From Lactuca virosa (lineage: Eukaryota; Streptophyta; Magnoliopsida; Asterales; Asteraceae), in assembly GCA_928212115.1 (NCBI GenBank), contig CAKMRJ010005745.1:76675948-76739947 (forward strand): 64,000 nucleotides of DNA. Reading direction: 5' to 3'. The stretch's first letter is position 1. Every line of letters begins with the position of its first letter. The translations under genes were made by a program, and so were the position numbers. Below the pieces are notes generated by a model that saw only the letters and a list, made by a program, of their open reading frames with translations, was not told where the DNA came from and made no database searches. Below, in pieces: positions 49,133 to 58,963 of the stretch.

Positions 49133-49144
49133 CTCTGATACCAC
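49133..49144 (-). promoter_or_regulatory. Copia-2 primer-binding site (initiator tRNA-Met)
   Basis: Minus-strand TGGTATCAGAGC type sequence (plus strand gctctgatacca, ending 49143), directly inside the 5' LTR; intact. Confidence 0.85.
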
Positions 49145-49919
49145 TGATGGGTTTTTGAGCATTCTAACACTTCCTAAGTGTACATGCAACCCTAATAACC
49201 TTGAATCTATGTTTTCTCTATATACATGCAAATTTCTTTTCAAGGTTATTTCCTAACTAGCATGGCATGGGGATTACATAGAACATAAAACTAGTAGAAA
49301 TACATACCTTGTTGTTGCTTGGATTCCTTCAAGACTTTGTGAGCCTAGCACCCCAAATGTTGTGCCTCAAATGCTTCACACAACAACACAAGACTTGGAA
49401 TAACTTGAGAGAATACTTCTAGCACTCAAAATCGGTTATGCCCTCTCTAGTAACACTAGGTCACAATTTTTCTAGCCATAGGGTTCCTTTTATAGTGTTG
49501 TCACAATTAGGGTTTACACATGAATGCCCTTAATTGTCATGACTCTTGATTTCTCATGACCCATGGGTTTGTAACTCCCATGGACTATCCATGGAGCTCC
49601 ATATGGTTATAACCAAACCCATAAACCATGGATCATTAATCCACCATAAAAGAATTGATGATTGTCATAATCAACCCTATATATTTAATTAGTCTCACTT
49701 TGATCACCAAATTAATACTAGATTAATACTTGATCAATACTAATTAAATAATACTATTATTAATATATTAGAACTTATAATATATTAATAATCATAAGTG
49801 CCTTATTCTCTCATTTAGTCTATCCAAGTATTGCAATGCCATGCAACCCAAATGGACCATGCCGGGTCGGGTCAAGTACATACCAAATAAAGTTATGGAC
49901 TTAGACACTATATCCAACA
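49145..49919 (-). mobile_element. Copia-2 5' LTR
   Basis: 775 bp. Differences seen from the left copy include changes near 49280, 49351, 49385, 49434, 49464-49470 and 49839. Confidence 0.95.
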
Positions 49920-49924
49920 GGTTG

Positions 49925-50812
49925 ATCCTGTAAGAGTCGAACCAAAGCATTTGCATAGGAAAGCTTCCTTCAAGTGCCTTAGGATGGGAATGATCTCCAT
50001 ACTTTCTCTGTATTGGGCTATATGCTCTTCGGGATCTGTAGTCACATCATATAGCTTCATGCTGGGAGTTTGGAAGCGTTTAGCTACTTCGGTATCGGCT
50101 ATCGTAGGAGCAAATCTCGAGATCTTGTGGCTTGTAGGGGACGCTTTTGGTATTGGTTGGACCACTCCGAGTACACTGGAATCATTTGTCTTAAATGTTG
50201 AAGTTCCCTAGCCATGTTCAGGTTTATTCCTATATCAACATTAGTGTAGTTAGTATTAATAGTATTGCTGTTTAAGAAGTTACTAGAGTCAAGGTTTCTA
50301 GGAGTGTTGAAAGGCTCATTGATATCATTGATCATGGATGCTCGGTTGTCCACAGTTGCCCCCCCCCCCCAGGGTGATGCCACAGTGATAGGAATTGTGT
50401 TCTTCTGGCGATTTTCTGAGGATCCTACATTATTGAAGTCCAGGATCCTTGGTTGCACAACTGTGGGTGTAGTTTCCTATGATTTCTGAAATTCCGTCTT
50501 CATCCTCTCTACTTCTTTGAGTAGTGCTCTATTCTCTTCCTGCTGTTGGGTCACCTGTTGCGTCATTTTCCTCATCATAGTGAAAAGTTCTACAGTAGTA
50601 ACTGAGGCAGTCGGATCCTGGAGCCCTGAGGATCCCAAACTTCCTGGATTAGCGATTGTGGGGGTGCTTTTCTTGGAAGTGTCAGGCGTTTTCCTTTGAG
50701 TGGGAGGTCCACTCGGAGGAGGTGGTAGGTTTTTGGTTGGAATGGAAGGAGCAGAGGACGAAGAGAGGATCGGTTGTGTAGACATGATTTTTTCGAGGAT
50801 TTTGAACACCAT
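49925..50812 (-). pseudogene. Gypsy-2 gag, N-terminal part
   Basis: A Met at 50812 opens a frame with a Pro/Ser-rich region and TVELFTMMRKMTQQVTQQQE (coiled coil), to a stop near 50477. After that a second frame reads VQPRILDFNNVGSSENRQKN. A third (to 49925) reads FQTPSMKLYDVTTDPEEHIA and QYRESMEIIPILRHLKEAFL, the start of the gag core. Two or more frameshifts break it before the Copia-2 insertion. Confidence 0.78.
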
Positions 50813-50834
50813 GGCCGCACGGTTGGCACCAAAT

Positions 50835-51425
50835 TGTTTTGGTCAAAAATTACACAAGTACTAATCAACCAAATTGAATGAGAGGCTATGATATTCAGAT
50901 TATGTAATAGCAAGTAGTAAAAGAAAAATGACACGATGGTTTACAAGGAAAGCCCTTGATTGTTGCTAGGATCTCCGGTATAAAACCTTGGAAGGTGATA
51001 ATGATCACCTGCCTTGATGATTTTATTGATATAAAGTAAAGATTAAAATGAGTTCTTAGTATGAATGAGTAGAGAATTTCGTAGAGTAAACTTAAGCTAA
51101 AGAACAACGTGTTGTGTGCAAATTACAAGTGTCAATTTATAGTCTAATCCTGCCAACAAGATGTCTGATATTTCCGGGATCCTCTATGACCAGCTTCATG
51201 AACGTTATTTGACCATGTATTCCGGGTGTTTAGCACAGTTGAGTTGATTCTTCGTTGAGAATTAGTCTTCCCTTGACTATTTCTGCGCACGTGTTAGTTA
51301 TAGACAAAATGTGACCGTTATAAATATTGATAAAAATAATAACGGTAATTAGCCGGGTTCCTGATGTTGTTGAGGATCCTGGATATTTGAGGATCCTGGA
51401 TATAGTAAGGATCCTGGTCCCAACA
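50835..51425 (-). mobile_element. Gypsy-2 5' LTR
   Basis: 591 bp, partner of 28326-28903. Minus-strand ends TGTTGGGACC and ACCAAAACA. The primer-binding site adjoins it (minus strand TGGTGCCAACC, 50821-50831); I could not assign its tRNA. Confidence 0.9.
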
Positions 51426-51430
51426 AGTAG

Positions 51431-51829
51431 AAACTAAAATGCTATTAAAGGTATGGATCAAATATGTCAATGCTTAAAATAAAGTTAAAAGATTAGTAAA
51501 TACTAAGAGTTTGGAGTGATCTCTTAAAAAAGTCGTTTTCGCTGCTAACTAATGGTGGGTGCATGGAGAATGTTATGGATTCGAGCTCCATTTCCCTCTC
51601 GGTACTTCGTTCTTCCTCTGAAACATACAATGGTAAAAATATATCCACAAGCTTACTGGAATTGTAAAAATCTTTAAAAAAATCTATCATTGGAGATGGT
51701 CTAATTCTTTATTTCCCTTCCGTTTCATCCTCTCTCCGATTGTTTTGTTCGAAAACTAATTGCGATTCTTAGACGTAATTTTCACGCGTAATTATATTTT
51801 CGATGTCTAATGTGTGATTATAAACATAG
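51431..51829. other. Unassigned sequence between Gypsy-2 and a microsatellite
   Basis: No gene recognised. Contains cattggagatggtct (51686-51700), the style of a MITE terminus. Confidence 0.4.
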
Positions 51830-51846
51830 ACACACACACACACACA

Positions 51847-51923
<77 letters not shown>
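51830..51923. repeat. (AC)n-(TA)n-(GA)n compound microsatellite
   Basis: AC run (about 51830-51847), TA run (51850-51891) and GA run (51892-51923), ending exactly where inverted-repeat element B begins. Confidence 0.95.
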
Positions 51924-51928
<5 letters not shown>

Positions 51929-52338
51929 ATCATATGTTGCCTACAATTATTGTGTTACCATGATACTATTGCAATTCTTATTAGAATTTCATATTTGCAC
52001 ATCTATTCCTCCAGATTAGTTAAAAAATGTTCAATAATGGCATATTAATTTTAGATTTATTCTAGGAATCTTTTTTTATAAGAACAAATTACATATTTTT
52101 GATAGGATACATTCTTCAGAGAATATTTTCGACAAGATCCATTATTGAATCAATGTAATTTGAATTTTAGGTATTTAAAAAAGCTACACATTTTTTATAG
52201 AACATAGATATTTGTATAATTATTATACAAACATTCTTCAACTAACCTAGAGAAACAGAAATGCAAATATGAAATTCTAGTAACAATTGCAATAGTAACA
52301 CGATAACACAATAATTGTAGGTAACAAATTACCCTAGT

Positions 52339-52340
<2 letters not shown>
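51924..52340. mobile_element. Microsatellite-flanked inverted-repeat element B
   Basis: Bases 51924-51999 and the reverse complement of 52262-52340 align over about 76 bp, sharing CTACAATTATTGTGTTA and AGAATTTCATATTTGCA. The 417-bp element lies precisely between (TA)n/(GA)n on the left and (TA)n on the right. It is non-coding and shares its subterminal core with element A. Interpreted as a MITE inserted into, or carrying, a (TA)n tract. Confidence 0.7.

Positions 52341-52414
<74 letters not shown>
52341..52414. repeat. (TA)n microsatellite
   Basis: About 74 bp of alternating TA between element B and the LTR at 52415. Confidence 0.95.
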
Positions 52415-52418
<4 letters not shown>

Positions 52419-55400
52419 ACACCCTACTAAAGCGGAAACGTGAGGTATGACAGTAGAATTGGTCTCATTGCAAAAGTGAGAAGACAACAAAAACCGTAGT
52501 TGGTGAGTTCATAGGTTTAGAAACTAAAAGAATTATAAGTCAAAATTCCAATTTTTTGAAATAAGTACGATGATTGAAAGTTTCTTGCTAAAATGAGTAA
52601 TAAGGTTTGTATGTGCATAATGCTCAAACAATAAGTTCACAACTAAGCTTATGACCGATGGTTCCCCTATCAAGATCTATGTTTATTGCTAACATAGATG
52701 GAACATGGTAATATTCACTCCACTAAAAGGGGTGAGTGAGGAGTTGTCAAGTCCTAATAGTTCTATCCATAATGACCTTTAGCTCAAAGAGTTAAGGAGT
52801 TACGAAATGTTCCAGGGACTTGATGTGATATAAAATGTCTTTTCACCCCAAAACATAAAAATCGTAAATAGGTGTTGTGAATACTCACTACGATTCGTGA
52901 TGATAATCAAGATGACTTGAACTAAGATTCCACGTGTCCTACTACCGATGCCCTACAATAATATTACAGGCTAGTGAGTTTCTAGTTTAACTCTAATGCT
53001 AATAATGCAATAAATTCCTACTTTATAAAAATATCAATGTTATTATAGGATTTGATTTCACATATAATGTAACCATTTTCTAAAATATTATGGTATTATT
53101 AATCCTTTATTTTAGTAAGAATTTCATTTGATAAATACCAATTTTTGTGGTATGATTAGTAAATTATTTTATTACTTCTGGAGTTGTTTTAAAAGCTAAA
53201 AATTCAAAAATGCATCCAAAACAGTTCCAAAAAATTATGTAACTTTATTTTCTGTTTCTAACAGAACAGTGGTCAAGATCTTTCATGTAACTTTTCTTAA
53301 TTTTTGGAAAAACCTAGCTATTTTCCACAATTTAATTAATTAAATATTCATTAAATCATGGAAAAATAGCAAATATCCATGCAAAATAATCAAAATGTTT
53401 ATTTAGCTGTTATACAATGTTATAAAGTTGGTAAAAATATTGAAAGGTAATTTGAAATAGCAGAATCTGCTTTTATAAATTACCCATGTTTAATTATATG
53501 AAAATCAAGATAATTACTAAATAGTGTCCAAACGAATTTTTAGTATGGATCATCTAGAAGGTTTTCTACAATTTATTGACTAATGGAAGTATTTATTAGA
53601 AATTTATGGCTCTAAACTATATATTTTTGGTAAAAAAAAAATAGTTTTTACACTTGAAACTTTACAAAAACCATATTCATATCATATGCTTCTTGAAAGC
53701 AAATCTATTAGTATTTTTTTCGGTATTTAATGCTATATTTAACTCTCATGAAATATTAGAATAAAAGCTTATTAGTGTTTGAACTTGAAAATTGAGTTGA
53801 AAGTTTGAGATTTTTTCCCAACATTTCAACAATGTTTTAACCCACAATATTTGGGTTTCTATGAGTTTAACATGTTGAGAGTTCAAATTAAATTTTCAAG
53901 GATTTTTAGTGATGGCTAACTCTCTTGAACATGCAACACAAAACTAGTACTCACAAGAAAACTGATGTTGGAGCAACAGTTTTGAAAAAATTGTTAAAAC
54001 TCGAAATCATAATAATTTCTAGTGAAAGCACTTAGGTTCGAATTTAGATCAAAACAATATATTTCAGAAGAAATATATCAAATTTTGGTTGAAAAATGAG
54101 TGAGATATGGCAGTTTAAAGTCAAGTGAGGAAATTTGGCAGATTGCATGCATGCTAAAGGACTTGAAAACTGAGCTTTAATCATTACTTTGAGAAAATAT
54201 TTTAGAATAATTTAATGACATCATGATCCATTCATGTTTTGGTCGTGTTTCTAGAGGCAAAATATATTTAAAATCATAAAATACATACATGCATCCATGT
54301 ACAAAAATCTTGTTCCTCGAGAACTCTTAAAATGAGTTTGATGTCCTTAACTTGAAAACTGATTTTTTTATGCTAAGATCATGGACATGCAACTATCTTT
54401 TTCGACATTCATGGTATTAAAACACGTCCATGATGTTCTAAAAACAATTTTTACAATAAGAAAACAAGTTTAATGAAGATAAATGTGTAGAAGTCGATTT
54501 TTGAAATAATATGCACATGCATGGCTTAAATCATGATCTTAACATAGGTTTGATCATAGATCTTCACCATTTGTAACACATGTAACATGTGCTGGTGAAA
54601 ATCTACAAAAACTAAGATAGAGGAAAATATTCTACTCCTTGGAAGGGCATAGAATCCGAAAAATAGTGAAAAACAAGAAGAAATTGGAGCAAATTAGCAA
54701 AACCACAAGAAGGTGTTGTGTTTCATACTTTGGTTGTGATTCTTGGTTATGCAAGAACACTTCAAGAGCTTAAAAGTTTCAAGAATAGGGAAGATTATGG
54801 ATGGTTTTTGGATAGTTTTGATAGTGTTTTTGAGAGGGAGAGGTTTCTTGGAGAAATAGAGAGAAGGTTGAGTGTAGGAAATGCTCAAATTAGTTGAAAT
54901 GAAATAATTTAAGGCAAAAAAGAGTGGGAGAAAGGCCTATGGCTGAATTTTTAATGGGGAGAAGGAGAGAAATGAGGTTTTTCTTAGTACTTGGCATCAT
55001 TTATAAAAGTTGGTGGTGAATTTTTATAAAATTTGGAATAGAAGTTTATAAAATATAAAGGTTAATTTATAGAATATTTGACTTATATGATTGGATCTAC
55101 AATTTGAATTCTAATAAGCATATGTAATACTTTTATGATCTAATCATATTAGAATTTGAATACAGTAAGTTTATTTAATTAATAAAGTAGTTAAATACTT
55201 AATTAATTTGATGGAGTATTAATAGTATTTTTTTTTCTTCCAAATTTGTAATTTGACCATGTATATTATGTAACAAGTCACGGGACTTGTATTGAAATCA
55301 AATTTTTATTTCAAATAATTTAAATAGGGTTTCATAATTTACGAATATAGGATTAGACAAGCCTTAGATCTTATATTTTTTATTCATAATTCAATTTATA

Positions 55401-55788
55401 AATTGTATGAACTTTGATTCAAATTTATAATTAAATCGTATTATGATTTAATTAGTTCACATTTTTTTAAAATACTTAAACTTGTTAAGCATTTAGAGTG
55501 TTTCAAATTTGATAATTATGGTATTCAACATACCCTTGAGCTTTGATCTACCGCACATGATTTTTGTGTTAAGTTTTAATGTTGAGCTTTGGCATTTTAT
55601 AAGAAAGTTGGATAATTCACATACCAATGTGAATATTAAGTATACTTTCACTCGCTCCTAATCGTTTCCAAGTTCTAGCAGATCATAACTTAGCTTCTAA
55701 TTGCTAAGTCTTAAGTGTATTGTGTCTACACGTGCAAATGAGGTTATTCAAATCAAGAAAGAAACTAAATTTTGACAATTTTGTTATA
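52415..55788 (-). mobile_element. Long LTR of a Ty3/gypsy-like element, 3.4 kb
   Basis: Starts TGTCACACCC, as the solo LTR at 822 does, and shares ttggtgagttcata near its start. The right edge is placed at ttgttata (55788), because the next bases, gtctcccacatttgaaagaa, resemble the polypurine tract and pol end that follow the 3' LTR in minus-strand gypsy elements. Almost entirely AT-rich, with no coding signal. The internal region beyond is gone after a few dozen bases. Confidence 0.55.
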
Positions 55789-55935
55789 GTCTCCCACATT
55801 TGAAAGAATTTCCTCCCGAATTCAACTGGTGTCGTGTATGATCCGAACTTAGTCAGATACAAGTATATAGTTGAAGAGATGGTGACTTGAAGAACCTTTT
55901 GATTATTTTTCGATTAATTCCTCAAGGGAGAGTTA

Positions 55936-56058
55936 CAATTCAAGAGAACATATTATTTATGTTATCGTTGTGATGAGAAATTTGCTTCGGCACATGGGTA
56001 CAGGAAAGAGATGAATGTGATATTTACTCATCAAATGGAAGAAGATGATGAAGATTAA
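55936..56058 (+). pseudogene. Gypsy gag zinc-knuckle fragment, plus strand
   Basis: Reads KGELQFKRTYYLCYRCDEKF then ASAHGYRKEMNVIFTHQMEE and a stop. LCYRCDEKF...GH is the well-known start of a Ty3/gypsy gag knuckle; the expected Cys after G-H is Tyr. It lies on the opposite strand to the LTR at 52415, so it comes from a different, otherwise lost element. Confidence 0.6.
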
Positions 56059-56935
56059 AGTGAAGAAATAAACCAGGAATTTACATAATAGATGATTCGG
56101 TTGGTATGGTAACAGTTCATTTCAATTCCCTATTTTCTTACTGCCATGAACTACCGATACGAACAACAATAAAATATTCATCATGATCGTTGAAACTCAT
56201 GTTTTTTTAACAACATAAATTGTAAGCTGAATAACCTTTGAAGTAAATTAAACAAAAAAATGTATAAAAGTTAGCTCAGAAAATCAGACAAATGGATATA
56301 GATTGTGTTTTTTTTATATCAAGATACTTTCCTATAAGATAACTTAGTCTACATTGTATAAATTTTCGCAGTATGACTTCTGAATTTGCTTGTACGGTCT
56401 ACGTTTTTTCGCAGTGACATGACAATACTTGTTTTTTAGAAAATACAATTTATTACAGATTTTTGCAGATGACGTAATATTTTGCAGTCCAAAAAAATCT
56501 AGTACAACGTTCTTTTGGCACAAAAAAAAACACAGGCATCCAACATTTTCCCAGATGGTGGCCTGCACAAACTCGGGCTACTTTTGGCATTTGACTGATT
56601 TTTGGCTATTTCTTGGATAAACTTTGAGGAGATTAGCTATGATGGTCATTTTCTCAACTTTAAAATCCAAGAAATGACATATTTTGTCATTAAAACAAAA
56701 TCACAGAAATCATTGAAATGGATTGAAATTAGGGGAAATTGCAAAGTGGAGGCCCTAAACAGCAGAATTTGGGATCAACCATGGGGGCGTGGGGCAGGTT
56801 GTCTTTGGCTACCTATTTGATGGTCCGTCTTGTCGAGAGCTTTCCAACATTGTATTGAACACTTCCACAAAATTTACGGATTAAAAAGTTACATCCATTT
56901 TGAATTCGGCCTCCTTCTCTCACTTGTCCATAAAC
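56059..56935. other. No gene recognised
   Basis: AT-rich with several poly-A/T runs. The short frames have no recognisable motifs. The LTR-like look of 56400-56900 (for example gatgacgtaat) is not enough for a call. Confidence 0.45.
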
Positions 56936-57727
56936 TAGGGGTGAGCAAAAACCGAACCGATAAAATAAAAACCGCAAAAACCGTAATAAACCGCAACCGA
57001 AAAACCGAAACCGACGCAAAAACCGATGTGCGGATTTTATTTTTTTGAAAAACCAAATTTATTGGTGCGGTGCGGTTTTTTTCTAGAAACCGGACCATCA
57101 AAACCGAACCGCACCGCAAGCTTATTAACACTAAAACAAATCACTAATTTATATTACACAATTATACATATTATTTAAAAAACTAATAAATTCTAATTTA
57201 TACATATATTATATATTACACTTGACGGTAATTAATAATTCGGTATTAGGTTTAATATGTGAGTTTGTCACTTTATGTTTGTGACTTAATGATTATGTGT
57301 AAGTGTAAACACTATGTGGGCTACAACTTGCAAACTTGTAACTTCAAAGTGCAAATTGAATAAAAAAATGAGCTTGGGAATATGAGCTGCAAATGAAGTG
57401 ATCAAGTAAACAACATAAAAAAAACTGAAAATTACAGCTTCTAAATGTGGGGAAACAAAATGACACCATGTCATACAATCATAAATCTTCACATGAACAT
57501 CATAGTTAAAAAAATCGTACCGGTGAACATAAAAAATCACACCATATGTTTAACTCGGTTTAAAACCCACACCGAACCGGTACAAACCGAAACTGCACTT
57601 AAAAACCGTAAAACCGAACCATTGAAAAACCGCACACAACGGTTTCTAGAATTCAAAAACCGCACCGTGCGGTTTGCGATTCGGTTTGATCCTAAAACCG
57701 CACCAAACCGCACCATGCTCACCCCTA
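56936..57727. mobile_element. hAT-like MITE, perfect 8-bp TSD ccataaac
   Basis: Ends TAGGGGTGAGCA and TGCTCACCCCTA are perfect inverse repeats. The 8-bp duplication ccataaac (56928-56935, 57728-57735) is perfect. The 792-bp body has arms packed with aaccgaaccg/cggttttt words and an AT-rich centre. Both features are diagnostic of hAT-derived elements. There is no transposase, so it is non-autonomous. Confidence 0.9.
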
Positions 57728-57735
57728 CCATAAAC

Positions 57736-58963
57736 GCTTTTGCTAAATCATGTATATGTTCCGCATTAGGTATTCAACCAACAAAGTCACATTAAAAGAT
57801 GAAAAGATGCAAAGAATAATATATATAAAAAAAAAAAAAGACAAAAGACAAAAAAATTATCTGATTCACATTATCAAATAATCATGCGACATCCACATAT
57901 GAAATAGAGAGATTTATTATTGATCTTGGGATGAAGTACAATACATTGAGACTCAATATAAAGAACTAGGGAGATAGAAAAGAAATTGTGTATATACAAT
58001 ATCGGACACCTTGATTTCCTTTAAAAGCAATCAGTCTGCATAATTCAAACACCTACTCGTACCAAATGTAAACAAATATTGACCAAAAGGAAAAAAAGCA
58101 GATGATACTAAAGAAGCTGTCCCCATTACTACCGAAAAGCTGGGTATTTTTATAAATATTGCAAATTAAAGTTATTTTTATACGATCTATATAGACCATA
58201 TGACTAAAAGAACATCAGAATATATTATATATTTTTCTACAAAACGTCATGATGTAGCTCTTCTACAGAATCCCGATGCTTTCATGAATGTCAACGGTTT
58301 TCAAACAGCACATTTGAAAAAATAGAAACATATTTTATGTTGGTTTACCAAACCAATAATAATCTGGTCAACATAACTAAAAATGTTTGAATTTAAATTA
58401 AATCTTCTAAGGTATTTTTATAAATTATTAAAGATGGATTGTGGTTACATTTAGTTAGATATGAATTTCATAACTTTATTATATTGAATGTCTTGCTTCG
58501 TAGATTAAAAAAGAGTATGTCGACCTAGTCATTATTCATATATAATTGATGAATTATGTACTATTTGTTTTCTTGTGTTTTAGAGAGATTTATCATTTTG
58601 GCTTGGTCAGGCTATGGATAAAAACTTCTATCATAAAACAATTAAACAACCAGTGAAATCCGATTGAACGAATTTGATGTATATATATTCTCCTGTTATA
58701 TTATATTATTAATTACGAGTATCGATATATTACTTGAGTATTCGTATTATCTACTTTTGGATGATATTCTCTTGATGTTTCCTTGGAAATTCTCCTTCAC
58801 CTGTAACATTGACTTTTTATTTTTGTATTTAAAGTCTGATGACATGGAAGGTTCATGCATGTGAGGGATCAAGTGGGGGATTATAAACATGAAAGTTTCA
58901 TTTTTTGCACTTTGCATCTCCTAACACCCCCTTTGAAGATCCCATACTGCGATTTCCTTTGTC
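57736..58963 (+). promoter_or_regulatory. Upstream region of the membrane-protein gene
   Basis: 1.2 kb without genes. Possible TATA elements are tgtatatatatt (58677) and tgtatttaaag (58823), the latter about 130 bp before the ATG. No other motif was recognised. Promoter placement is inferred from position only. Confidence 0.35.

Larger units (their letters stand above)
42371..49919 (-). mobile_element. Copia-2: non-autonomous Copia element, TSD ggttg
   Basis: 7,549 bp with two 775-bp LTRs that differ at about seven positions by eye. A perfect ggttg duplication flanks it (42366-42370, 49920-49924). It has the Copia-1 family ends, polypurine tract (43146-43158), leader and primer-binding site. 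The interior has only short frames where gag, integrase and RT should be, with recognisable but decayed traces. Nearly identical LTRs around a dead interior point to recent trans-mobilisation. Confidence 0.9.
28326..51425 (-). mobile_element. Gypsy-2: Tat-lineage Ty3/gypsy element with nested insertions, TSD agtag
   Basis: LTRs at 28326-28903 and 50835-51425 with a perfect agtag duplication (28321-28325, 51426-51430). Minus-strand order is 5' LTR, gag, protease, RT, RNase H, second RNase H, integrase, then an extra ORF on the plus strand, then 3' LTR. A second archaeal-type RNase H and an antisense ORF before the 3' LTR are known features of the Tat lineage (Retand/Ogre relatives). Three later insertions account for over half of its 23.1 kb. 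All frames are broken. Confidence 0.9.

Noticed and set aside
56813..57795. Overlapping open frames on both strands
   Set aside because: Lie in the arms of the hAT-like MITE 56936-57727.
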